Assembly (NCBI GenBank): GCA_964561145.1
Contig: CAZLNZ010000021.1
Coordinates: 1-37,678 of the forward strand
Origin: RUG14300 sp964561145
Lineage (GTDB): Bacteria; Bacillota; Clostridia; Christensenellales; CAG-1252
DNA length: 37,678 bases
Direction of reading: 5' to 3'
This document shows positions 25,201 through 31,821 of the stretch, one piece after another. Both the position numbers and the translations under genes were made by a program. The notes beneath the pieces are model-generated. The model searched no databases. It was not told the DNA's origin and saw nothing but the letters and a program-made list of their open reading frames with translations. Position 1 is the first letter of the stretch, and each line of letters opens with the position of its first letter.

Positions 25201-25491
25201 GGTGCCGGCATCAGAAAAAGTTTTCTTGTCTGTTGTTACATATAGATTATCGCCTTGCTTTATTCGCAAAACGCTTTCAGCGTTTGGATATGCAGTCAAG
25301 CTTCCGCTTATATTAAGTTCCAAATCCTCGCTATACTCAATGAAGTACACGCCATTATCAATGTTGGGAAAAATCTCTTTTTCGCCATCAAAAAAGGATA
25401 TACGGATTTCTTCTTCGGCAAAAACCGTTTGGAATCCGCAAAGTGCAAATAATAACAATACTATTAATAACAAAATTCGCAATTTTCTCAT
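22294..25491 (-). CDS. Giant exported protein with MBG/Ig-like repeats, C-terminal membrane helix and charged cytoplasmic tail
   Basis: A 1065-residue type I membrane protein. Signal peptide at 1-26, ending TVFA. The ectodomain to about residue 870 is a chain of beta modules with the MBG-like pattern: F-Y-G-D or Y-G-D, then NAG-Y, then ILTVEKR (for example SYGEGILTVEKRSLNVSV and NYKMNYINGILTL). The membrane helix (LFLLVGLIVGGIVVVVAVVLIVLW) is near residues 877-900. About 165 residues follow inside the cell, starting with stop-transfer KAKKK, acidic patches, then a lysine/glutamate coiled-coil (DETKRKKEDEEKRKIKEKEE) and TLSGRR. No sortase motif. Ribosome site weak (AAAGAGA, spacing about 11). 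It follows the 1039-residue lipoprotein gene by 96 bp, so the two may be cotranscribed. Adhesion or envelope role is likely; the tail suggests coupling to intracellular partners. Confidence 0.82.
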   Translation of the reverse strand: MRKLRILLLIVLLLFALCGFQTVFAEEEIRISFFDGEKEIFPNIDNGVYFIEYSEDLELNISGSLTAYPNAESVLRIKQGDNLYVTTDKKTFSDAGTYELMIEVKGGVVKSKTFTLIIEKKKVTDAYFDKDTLSIRYGEKSDPLLILPESVYGNAMVEYRFYRQDGTEIEKVDSVGEYKVKGVINGKNYYGEIEDTFIVNKADCYIEVENNYVEVSYKLSEAGVNGYDLQEMFGVSVKNTEIDYPLVFEVKGNNDKDFYESRYIRKVDSYLVNISFKGNVDCFENGNVTATFILKKSDISFSISNYVTVIYDNELDIVKSVRDDMYNNDYGYSVYGGGEKLGVDFSSALLSIAFYEDSSCQEEMRELPKNAREECYYYKLFFEGNDYFNGAESKASKLIIQRRNIIKEISVKSNIAYSCDEEYDILKTFSLPSVYSEKPLLCYYKIIENGEGVLLEEKPSKPGSYYCLVTIDSSNYYASFNVRYSIDKLSIPIEKLVVSGLEFTYGDTVSIAAEIKDFDIQDIDISYYLNTVKLEATPINAGVYVVCFSVVDDNYILEAERELVIHKKELGVAIAPIKAAYGDDIFVKSGGVYQDDCLSYEGLVLENDEAELNSVISLFAVLGEQKLYTKSPLLTVGSYTVKAEGEHRNYDISYGEGILTVEKRSLNVSVGNVEQYVGYKLSPKITVSNTAYNDLGRDYATLFECYYTESSGREVTDLVDGRYIIKVRLKSQYEGSSSIANYKMNYINGILTLLSNEKTDEEGNITIIGKFSSDEDFKVRTDISVSNYSKAIQKTSGKADVTEFYYVPYALPTTDGSSFKLRLKSSSLAKEGVKLLVSYDGIEFIEQEFVVVNGQMELSLNTMPSYYAVCVPEGSNLFLLVGLIVGGIVVVVAVVLIVLWRLGTFVKAKKKDGIRLSEGVIAPTEGRKTEDDELDEIIESFDYNSVKKEENPAERLARKESEELRAQYRLKLRRMRNMGDKSISDTMSTLGVDGASYDEEKAITMLIEADETKRKKEDEEKRKIKEKEEAIKKEETSFVVNERKIGTLSGRRVVPKTPHIDDDDF

Positions 25492-25587
25492 ATCAAGGTT
25501 TCTCTTTTTGCAATTCTATTAATCCGTAATCTTTATCAATTTGTCTTTTTGCCAAAAGCAATGTGAAAACCCGTTAAAGGTCGAGCT

Positions 25588-28500
25588 TCATTCATCTGTA
25601 GTCGCATTATAATTACCGCTTACAGAAAAGGGTGAATCCACAAAGCCGTCATCATCGCTACCGGAATATGTACCCATTCTTAAAGAAAAGATACTATCTT
25701 TGTTTTTTATATTTATTTCTATGCTCCCGGAAAGAGAGCCTTTTGCATTGCCGTACCCGACAATGCCTCCCAAGTAGCCTTTATTTGCACTTGCTTGAAC
25801 CTCCAATTCAAGTTCATTTACCGTTATTTCCTCTGTATTGCTTCCGCAAAGTCCTCCAAGGTACAATCTGTCGGCACAGACTCTTAGTTTCGTTTTAACT
25901 GTCATTTCAAAATTTCCGCCCGTTCCACTGGCTCCGCCAATGTACACTAAAGCACTTTCACCCGAAATCAATCCGCTAACATTACCCGTTAAACTTCCGC
26001 TAGCTTTCCCCGCGACACCACCAAGGTATAGATAATTGACCGACTTACCAATCAGTGAACCATTCAAATGCAAATCGATAATCTCACCGGATACTTGACC
26101 AAAACCGAGTCCCGCATAACCGTCATCATTAAGATTTATTGAGGCATTGTCAACCTCAACTCCCTTTATGTTTCCAATAAGACTTCCGGCTATCCCACCG
26201 GCAATTACCTCACCGGCATCGCTACTTAGTGTGGTAAGAGAGAAAACAACTTTGCAGCTTTCAATATCTCCTTGGAAGCTTCCTACAATTCCGCCTACAT
26301 ATAAGGAATTAGAGCCGACCGGCTTTAGCTCAACGCAAATACTAACATCGCAATTTGAAATACTTCCGCTTCCGATGCCTACTATTCCACCGGAATATAT
26401 AGCCTCGCCCATGAGCTCCGAACCGTCTATAGTTATTCCCTCAATAATACAATCAGTTGCCATAGAAGCAACTACGCCCTGCATAACAGAAGATGAAATT
26501 TTTACATTTTTAAAGGAAATCTCTTTAATCGTCGCTCCTTCAAGAATGCCGAAAAAGCTACAAATCTCATCAACCGCCTTCACGGTCAGATTCTTAATTA
26601 CAGCACCATTTCCGATAATATGCCCCGAGAAGGCATCGGAAGTAAACAATGGCTCGACTTCATTGTTTTGGAAATCATATTCTTTCGATGTAAGTTTATA
26701 ATAAGCATTCGGGTTTTCTTCAATTAATGAGAAATCCTCTATTGTTTCTATGCTAAAAGGCTTGGATTCCGTGCCATATGCACCATAATCGGCAACAAAC
26801 CTAACCTCATTGCTCTTCAGCGAATTTATATAATAAGTTCCCTCCGCCACGCAAAGGACATAAACGGTATACTCTCCATCATATTCAATCACGTTGTTTA
26901 GGTCAAATAATTGCGTATCGGTTTGGAAAGAGTTAAGTCCTTCAACCACAACAAGATAACTTGCGGCTGCTTGAACGCCCGTCCAGGTCAATACACCTTC
27001 ACTTAGCAAGAGTTTCGTAGTCGAAAGCCGAACTTTTCCTTGAAAGCGTGCCTCTGTCGAACGTGGAGAAGGATATGTCAACGCCTTATCCGTCATTGCA
27101 GAAACGGAAACAACGATTTCGCCATCAAAAGCATAATCAAAATAACAATCCGTTAATGCGAACTGCTGTTCTCCAATATTCAACTTATATCCGCTTGCTC
27201 CGTTTACCTCGCTCCAAGTTATTCTCTGTCCGTCATAACTAAGACCGGTGGGTGTGGACATAAAGGTATATTGCTCACCTTCAATAATCGTAACATATCC
27301 ATCATCGGTATAGATTTCCTTCCTTGCACTGGGAACAAAGCCGATTCCCTTAGTGTAATCCGAATTGTAATATAGAACACTGTCGGAACAAGCTCGAACG
27401 TAAAAAACTAGAACACTGTCCAATAATGTTTCCTCAACGGTAAAGCTTAAATCGTAAACTTTATATCTGAAATCCGTTAGGGTATCGTCATAGGGCGTTT
27501 CCACTAAAAGCTCATAGTAATCGGCACCATTGACCTCGCTCCACTCAACCTTACCACCATAAAAACCAATGCTTTCCGGTGAATCAAGTCTTTCTGCGGC
27601 AATTTTTCCGTCTTTTATTACAATTTCAAGTTCATTACTGAACATGCTTGAGCAATAGACCAAGTTGTCTCCCCTACTTCTCACTCTTACATTATATACA
27701 CCGTCTTTATATGTAGGGAATACCATATATTCATTCTTTGTTTCAACAAGGCTTCCATTAATCTCAACCTCATAGCCAAGACAATAGGGTTGTTCATCCC
27801 AAACCAAACTGCGTTCACCGTCAACCACCTTTACTGATAAGTTCTTTGGATAAGAATCAGGTTCCAAAGGAAAAGAAATCGCATTACCCGGTCTGGAATT
27901 ACCATATCTAACGCCATCTCCAACAGATACAACTTGATAGGAGTTGACCTTTAATACAGGGTCGACGACATACGACGTCCCTTCTGTACTTGCCACCTTT
28001 GTTCCGTTCAAATAAATATCATAGTAGGCGGCTTTTCTATTCCTTTCCCAAACCAAGGCTTGTGTATCCGCATCATATGAAATGATTGGAGCAACCAAAG
28101 AAGGTAACGACGGCATACCGTTATTTTCAATGGTAAGCTTATAGATATTAGACTTTCCGCTATCGGAATAGCTTTTCCTATCTCCTATTGCCTGAACTTG
28201 TATGCCATAAGAACCGGGGGTATTTATCTCTAAAAGATAGTCGGTAATTTTTGCATCATTTATTGTGGCAATAACAGAGTTGTTTTTATAAATTTTGTAT
28301 CCGTTGGAATTGGAAACATAACTCCAATACACTCTTCCGTCACCGGTAATTTCTGTTATTTGCGGAGTATTAAGCTTAGTTAGTTCTGTAAGCTCTGCAT
28401 TTTTATAGATATAAATCTCCGAATAGGGAGAATCGGTATACCCGTCAGCTATCGCTTTTACGGCAATCTGTACGGTTTTACCGAGTTCAACAGATAGCTC

Positions 28501-28707
28501 ATAGTAGTTTAATCCTACCCTGTACTCAACCCCGTCAACACTTACTACATACCCTTCTGCATTTTCGACTTTGCTCCAAATTAAAAAGCCGTCACTAACA
28601 CTCAATTCGGAGGGCGTAGCTAGCTCTTTTTGGTTACAGGCAACCAAAAACGCCGACATTGTCGTCAGCAGAATCAGCATTATCAAAACCGTAAGAAGCT
28701 TTTTCAT
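25588..28707 (-). CDS. Giant surface lipoprotein with fibronectin-III-like repeats and C-terminal GLUG solenoid
   Basis: A 1039-residue lipoprotein. Residues 1-24 are a signal peptide with lipobox LVAC (C24). Residues about 30-630 contain roughly seven repeats of 90 residues with the pattern LIWSKVENAEGYVVSVDG, followed by tyrosine-rich strands and YSEIYIYK, typical of bacterial fibronectin-III-like modules. From about 640 the motif GTESKPFSIETIEDF begins the GLUG-type part. Units such as YSGGIVGIGSGSISN, YVGGIVGSFQGDIES and YLGGLCGSNTEEI recur every 40-45 residues to the C-terminus, a probable beta-solenoid. The same order (Ig-like, then GLUG) is seen in the protein at 3591-8042. GGAGG lies upstream of the ATG. 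Function unknown; surface glycan or protein binding is likely. Confidence 0.82.
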   Translation of the reverse strand: MKKLLTVLIMLILLTTMSAFLVACNQKELATPSELSVSDGFLIWSKVENAEGYVVSVDGVEYRVGLNYYELSVELGKTVQIAVKAIADGYTDSPYSEIYIYKNAELTELTKLNTPQITEITGDGRVYWSYVSNSNGYKIYKNNSVIATINDAKITDYLLEINTPGSYGIQVQAIGDRKSYSDSGKSNIYKLTIENNGMPSLPSLVAPIISYDADTQALVWERNRKAAYYDIYLNGTKVASTEGTSYVVDPVLKVNSYQVVSVGDGVRYGNSRPGNAISFPLEPDSYPKNLSVKVVDGERSLVWDEQPYCLGYEVEINGSLVETKNEYMVFPTYKDGVYNVRVRSRGDNLVYCSSMFSNELEIVIKDGKIAAERLDSPESIGFYGGKVEWSEVNGADYYELLVETPYDDTLTDFRYKVYDLSFTVEETLLDSVLVFYVRACSDSVLYYNSDYTKGIGFVPSARKEIYTDDGYVTIIEGEQYTFMSTPTGLSYDGQRITWSEVNGASGYKLNIGEQQFALTDCYFDYAFDGEIVVSVSAMTDKALTYPSPRSTEARFQGKVRLSTTKLLLSEGVLTWTGVQAAASYLVVVEGLNSFQTDTQLFDLNNVIEYDGEYTVYVLCVAEGTYYINSLKSNEVRFVADYGAYGTESKPFSIETIEDFSLIEENPNAYYKLTSKEYDFQNNEVEPLFTSDAFSGHIIGNGAVIKNLTVKAVDEICSFFGILEGATIKEISFKNVKISSSVMQGVVASMATDCIIEGITIDGSELMGEAIYSGGIVGIGSGSISNCDVSICVELKPVGSNSLYVGGIVGSFQGDIESCKVVFSLTTLSSDAGEVIAGGIAGSLIGNIKGVEVDNASINLNDDGYAGLGFGQVSGEIIDLHLNGSLIGKSVNYLYLGGVAGKASGSLTGNVSGLISGESALVYIGGASGTGGNFEMTVKTKLRVCADRLYLGGLCGSNTEEITVNELELEVQASANKGYLGGIVGYGNAKGSLSGSIEINIKNKDSIFSLRMGTYSGSDDDGFVDSPFSVSGNYNATTDE

Positions 28708-28733
28708 ACATCCTCCATTAAAGATCGGCTCTC

Positions 28734-28768
28734 AAAAAAGAGTTATATGTTATTATAACATATAACTC
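28734..28768 (-). terminator. 14-bp perfect hairpin: terminator of the sirtuin operon or operator of the lipoprotein gene
   Basis: GAGTTATATGTTAT (28740-28753) and its exact complement (28755-28768) surround a single base. On the minus strand a TTTTTT run follows at 28734-28739, which fits termination of the nitroreductase-sirtuin transcript. The stem also contains a TATAAT with an extended TGT on that strand, so it may overlap the promoter of the downstream lipoprotein gene and act as an operator. Confidence 0.65.
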
Positions 28769-28829
28769 CAAATAAAAAAATAGCTAATTCATAATTTGTT
28801 TTTATTTTTACAAAATATTAACCAATCAG

Positions 28830-29543
28830 TTACCAAACTTTCCCTAAACTTTCTTGAATTACAAGGTTGGCGGCATGCTCCTTTCCGGTTTCTGTTTTAT
28901 TTATCAGAACAAGTTTTTTTCCTTGGTAATAGTAAATCAGCCCTGATGCAGGTGCCACAACGAGAGATGTTCCTGCGACGATAAACATATCCGCTTTCGA
29001 TATAAGCTCCACCGACTCACGCACGATCTCATCGTCAAGACACTCTTCATACAATACCACATCGGGCTTTATTATTCCACCGCACGAACAATGAGGAACA
29101 CCTTTCTTTTCTATATTCGATACATTGTAATATTTATTACATCTCATACAATGGTTATCATTGACTATTCCGTGCAAGTGAAGAACTTTCTTACTCCCGG
29201 CACGCTCGTGTAGATCGTCAATATTTTGAGTAATAACACCCTTTAGCTTTCCAATCTTTTCAAGCTCAGCCAAGGCATAGTGGGTCCTATTGGGCTCTAC
29301 ACCCTCTACAAGCATCTTTTCACGATAAAATCTATAGAACTCCTCCGTATTTCTCATGAAAAAGGTATGAGAAAGAATCATCTCCGGCGGATATGAATAA
29401 TTTTCGTTGTAAAGTCCGTCTACAGAACGAAAGTCTTTTATTCCACTTTCCGTACTAACACCGGCTCCACCGAAAAACACAATATTATTACTCTCCTCGA
29501 TCCAATCGTGAAACAGCTTTATTTTATCCTCTATACTATTCAT
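28830..29543 (-). CDS. cobB: Sirtuin (NAD-dependent protein deacylase, Sir2/CobB family)
   Basis: Removes acyl groups from protein lysines, consuming NAD. Motifs in order: FFGGAGVSTESGIKDFRS (NAD pocket), TQNIDDLHERAG, catalytic histidine in VLHLHGIV, zinc cysteines CMRC and CSCGG, PDVVLYEE and VAGTSLVVAPASGL. Length 237 residues, normal for bacterial sirtuins. The start overlaps the nitroreductase stop by 8 bp, so the pair is translationally coupled. A GNAT acetyltransferase domain occurs elsewhere in the window (12216-13562), but no link is visible. Hairpin at 28734-28768 probably ends the transcript. Confidence 0.95.
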   Translation of the reverse strand: MNSIEDKIKLFHDWIEESNNIVFFGGAGVSTESGIKDFRSVDGLYNENYSYPPEMILSHTFFMRNTEEFYRFYREKMLVEGVEPNRTHYALAELEKIGKLKGVITQNIDDLHERAGSKKVLHLHGIVNDNHCMRCNKYYNVSNIEKKGVPHCSCGGIIKPDVVLYEECLDDEIVRESVELISKADMFIVAGTSLVVAPASGLIYYYQGKKLVLINKTETGKEHAANLVIQESLGKVW

Positions 29544-30045
29544 TATAGCTATTAAGCTTAAACAGCTCTCCCTCTCCCTTCTTTTGAGGATTTCTCGGAG
29601 CAGCCTCCTTTTTACCCATGGCCAAACACAAAAGTACTCTCTTACCTTCAGGTATTCCTAAAAGCTCCTTCAAAGCTTTTTCATCGTAACGTCCAATAAT
29701 TACGGTACCGATATTCCGTGCCTCTGCGGCATAACAAGCAGTGGAGACCAAAATACCACAATCGATTTCGGCAAAGCGTTGCAATCCTTCCATAGCCTCC
29801 TCTACTATTACCCAGAACCCCTTTGCAGAGCTTGCCCATAGGTTTCCGCCGCCTATCTGAGCCGCAGTAATAGCTCTCTTCATTACCTCTCCTTCGGTTT
29901 CAATAACGGTATAGGGCTGTACGTTTCTTGCAGAGGGTACCCTTAACAAACATTGCTTGATATAATCGATATCACTCTTTTCAATGGGCTCATCGGAAAA
30001 ACCCCTACAACTATATCTGCTTTTACAAATATCTAAGAAATCCAT
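29536..30045 (-). CDS. Nitroreductase-family FMN oxidoreductase
   Basis: A 169-residue flavoprotein of the nitroreductase fold, using NAD(P)H; physiological substrate unknown. The FMN-phosphate motif SRYSCRGFSDEPI is near the start and PSARNVQPYTVIE follows; AEIDCGILVSTACYAAEARNIGTVIIG is the dimer-helix region. The start at 30045 is chosen because AAGGAGG lies 7 bases upstream; an in-frame ATG 21 bases further up overlaps that site. Coupled with the sirtuin gene by an 8-bp overlap. A 9-bp palindrome at 30086-30107 lies in the upstream region and may control both genes. Confidence 0.9.
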   Translation of the reverse strand: MDFLDICKSRYSCRGFSDEPIEKSDIDYIKQCLLRVPSARNVQPYTVIETEGEVMKRAITAAQIGGGNLWASSAKGFWVIVEEAMEGLQRFAEIDCGILVSTACYAAEARNIGTVIIGRYDEKALKELLGIPEGKRVLLCLAMGKKEAAPRNPQKKGEGELFKLNSYNE

Positions 30046-30085
30046 ATGTAACCTCCTTGTAAACAATCGGATTTTTTCTTGCAGT

Positions 30086-30107
30086 TAATAATATCTAAAT
30101 ATTATTA
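30086..30107. repeat. Palindrome upstream of the nitroreductase-sirtuin operon
   Basis: TAATAATAT, spacer CTAA, ATATTATTA: perfect 9-bp arms. On the minus strand it overlaps a TATTAT with a poor -35, so it may be an operator across the -10. It is AT-only in the arms, so chance is possible in this AT-rich genome. Confidence 0.45.
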
Positions 30108-30141
30108 CAAACCAAATAAAAACCTAACAACATCTTATTTA

Positions 30142-30924
30142 TCAATCCGATATACTCCCTTCTTTTACACTAAAATAATGGAGTACATTCAAATCCTCTA
30201 CTCTTTTTGAGCCGCTTCGTCCCCAAAGAAGTGTTCTGTGAACCCCTCGGTCTGGACAAAAACCTACCAATGCCCTTTTATTTCTCCAGAATACCTCCAC
30301 GGCATTTGCTAAAATGGTAAAGTCTTCGATTTGCCTCTGAACTGCCTTAAGAGCCGATCTTGAACTTGGACCCGACAAAAGCGATTCTTCCGCATAATCA
30401 GAGTCGACCAGGACTATAAAGTCATAGTTATTTGCCTTGATGAGTGACAGAGAGATACTTAATCCTTGCATTGGTACATCATATAATTGGACTTCAACTC
30501 CGACCGGGAAAAAGGAACTCTGCCTCCTATACTTCTTGGGAAGTACTACGACACATCTCTTTTTCTCCTTGACAAGCTTATCAAAAAGACTTTCCTTCCC
30601 TTTGCCGTTTTCATCACCCGAATACATAGAGAGCAAAGAGTTTATCCCCTTGCCTCCATAAGGTGCAACAAGTTCTAATCTTTCATCACATATCAGCTCA
30701 ACCTTATCCTTTAAAGCGGAGAATCCTTCAAAAAGTGCCTGACCAACAAGCAAAGGATGAAAGAGCACACAACGGTCAATACTTCCGACCTTGGAAACAA
30801 AATCAAAAAGCTCCTCGGTTCCGCCTTTAACCGGATGTACACCCATTATCGCGGACAATGTATTTGCCAAACTCGAAGTTCTTTCTATATTATAATTCAT
30901 CGGAAGTGTCTTAACTCTTTTCAT
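30142..30924 (-). CDS. Unknown 260-residue protein
   Basis: Not recognised. It is probably cytoplasmic with an alternating alpha/beta pattern: IDRCVLFHPLLVGQALFEG, KVELICDERLELVAPYGGKG, KKRCVVVLPKKYRR, and NNYDFIVLVDSDYAEESLL with a serine/arginine-rich GPSSRSALKAVQRQIEDF. The strand DFIVLVDSD and the late G-F-C-P-D-R-G recall alkaline-phosphatase-superfamily folds, but key metal motifs are not evident, so no call is made. No ribosome site is present. The promoter at 30932-30960 puts +1 within one base of the ATG, so the mRNA is probably leaderless. It precedes the nitroreductase gene by about 97 bp. Confidence 0.72.
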   Translation of the reverse strand: MKRVKTLPMNYNIERTSSLANTLSAIMGVHPVKGGTEELFDFVSKVGSIDRCVLFHPLLVGQALFEGFSALKDKVELICDERLELVAPYGGKGINSLLSMYSGDENGKGKESLFDKLVKEKKRCVVVLPKKYRRQSSFFPVGVEVQLYDVPMQGLSISLSLIKANNYDFIVLVDSDYAEESLLSGPSSRSALKAVQRQIEDFTILANAVEVFWRNKRALVGFCPDRGVHRTLLWGRSGSKRVEDLNVLHYFSVKEGSISD

Positions 30925-30931
30925 AATCTAT

Positions 30932-30960
30932 ATTATATATCCATTTACCCTTAAAGTCAA
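30932..30960 (-). promoter_or_regulatory. Promoter of the 260-residue gene, placing +1 at the start codon
   Basis: Minus strand: -35 TTGACT (30955-30960), 17-bp spacer, perfect -10 TATAAT (30932-30937). The expected +1 is 30925, one base before the ATG at 30924. Confidence 0.7.
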
Positions 30961-31009
30961 TATCGGTTTTCCATCAAAAAAAACAATACAAATAAATAAC
31001 CCTCTCAGT

Positions 31010-31039
31010 GTATAGAAAGTAAAAATTAAGTCCAGACTT
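31010..31039 (+). promoter_or_regulatory. Candidate sigma-F promoter of the spoIIQ-like gene
   Basis: GTATA (31010-31014) matches the sigma-F -35 GYATA. After 15 bases GTCCAGACTT (31030-31039) agrees with GGNNANANT except at the second G. spoIIQ of Bacillus is sigma-F dependent, which fits. The leader would be very short, with GGAGGT at 31048-31053 close to +1. Confidence 0.4.
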
Positions 31040-31059
31040 AAGCAAACGGAGGTTAGTTT

Positions 31060-31746
31060 ATGGAAAAGAAATTCAAAGGTAAATTTGCAGACTTCTTCAA
31101 AAAGAATATTTACTTAATACTTATGGTTTTATGCTTGGTAGCAATAGTTACTATGATAACATACACTGTCATTAAAAACGGAAAAGCCGAAGAAGGTGGC
31201 GGCTCCCTCGTTCAAGCACCTTCAAATGACGATCAGAATAACGGAGCTACAAATAATCCCGACAATAGTGGCGGAAATACCAACAATAGCGAAGACAAAG
31301 GGAATCAAACGGTTGACGTTGTGCCATCCGTTATCGGATCTCCTCTTAATAAGCTAGAAGTGCTTAAAGCCTATACGGACACGTCATTAGTATACAATGC
31401 TACAATGAAGCATTGGTCGACCCACCAGGGTATCGATTATAAGGCAAATGCAGGTGAAGAAGTTAAAGCTGTTCTTGACGGTGAAGTAATTGCTGTAAGC
31501 ACAACCACATTGAGAGGTACAACAGTAAAAATAAAGCATCAAGGCGGAATCACATCTTCGTATTCACTGTTGTCTCCGGACGTAAGGGTAAAAGTCGGTG
31601 ATAAAGTTAAACAAGGCGATGTAATCGGTGTCATCGGAACTGAGGGTGTATTTGAAACTTCAGACGGACCGCATCTGCACTTTGAATTAATGAAAGATGA
31701 TATATTAGTTGATCCCGATTACTATATGCAAGAAGGTAATAAATAA
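31060..31746 (+). CDS. spoIIQ: SpoIIQ-like M23 (LytM) peptidase with intact active site
   Basis: A 228-residue single-pass membrane protein. Basic N-terminus, membrane helix near 17-38 (IYLILMVLCLVAIVTMITYTV), an Asn/Gly/Asp-rich linker (about 45-80), then a LytM domain. Zinc ligands are complete: H-x3-D in HQGIDY and H-x-H in HLHFE. This matches clostridial SpoIIQ, which keeps catalytic residues, rather than Bacillus SpoIIQ, which has lost one. In the forespore membrane SpoIIQ binds mother-cell SpoIIIAH to form the engulfment channel. The call rests on size, topology and a sigma-F-like promoter; a vegetative M23 endopeptidase remains possible. Good GGAGGT ribosome site. Ends at the terminator at 31761-31778. 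Confidence 0.8.
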   Translation: MEKKFKGKFADFFKKNIYLILMVLCLVAIVTMITYTVIKNGKAEEGGGSLVQAPSNDDQNNGATNNPDNSGGNTNNSEDKGNQTVDVVPSVIGSPLNKLEVLKAYTDTSLVYNATMKHWSTHQGIDYKANAGEEVKAVLDGEVIAVSTTTLRGTTVKIKHQGGITSSYSLLSPDVRVKVGDKVKQGDVIGVIGTEGVFETSDGPHLHFELMKDDILVDPDYYMQEGNK

Positions 31747-31760
31747 GGGGGAATAAAAGA

Positions 31761-31778
31761 GGGGCGAAAGCCCCTTTT
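31761..31778. terminator. GNRA-loop terminator between spoIIQ and the ABC transporter operon
   Basis: GGGGC-GAAA-GCCCC followed by TTTT on the plus strand; flanking AAAAGA gives a TCTTTTATT tail on the minus strand. It can end both convergent units. Confidence 0.85.
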
Positions 31779-31821
31779 ATGCTAAATAAAAGCACTTACT
31801 TTTCAGTAAATGATTCAATAA

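Noticed and set aside
26147..26701. 184-codon open frame antisense to the GLUG lipoprotein
   Set aside because: Its Pro/Thr/Ser-rich content mirrors Gly/Ser-rich repeats on the true strand.
3591..28707. Large repeat proteins as toxins or CRISPR-like arrays
   Set aside because: The DNA repeats are diverged coding modules; no toxin motifs, spacers or regular short repeats are seen.
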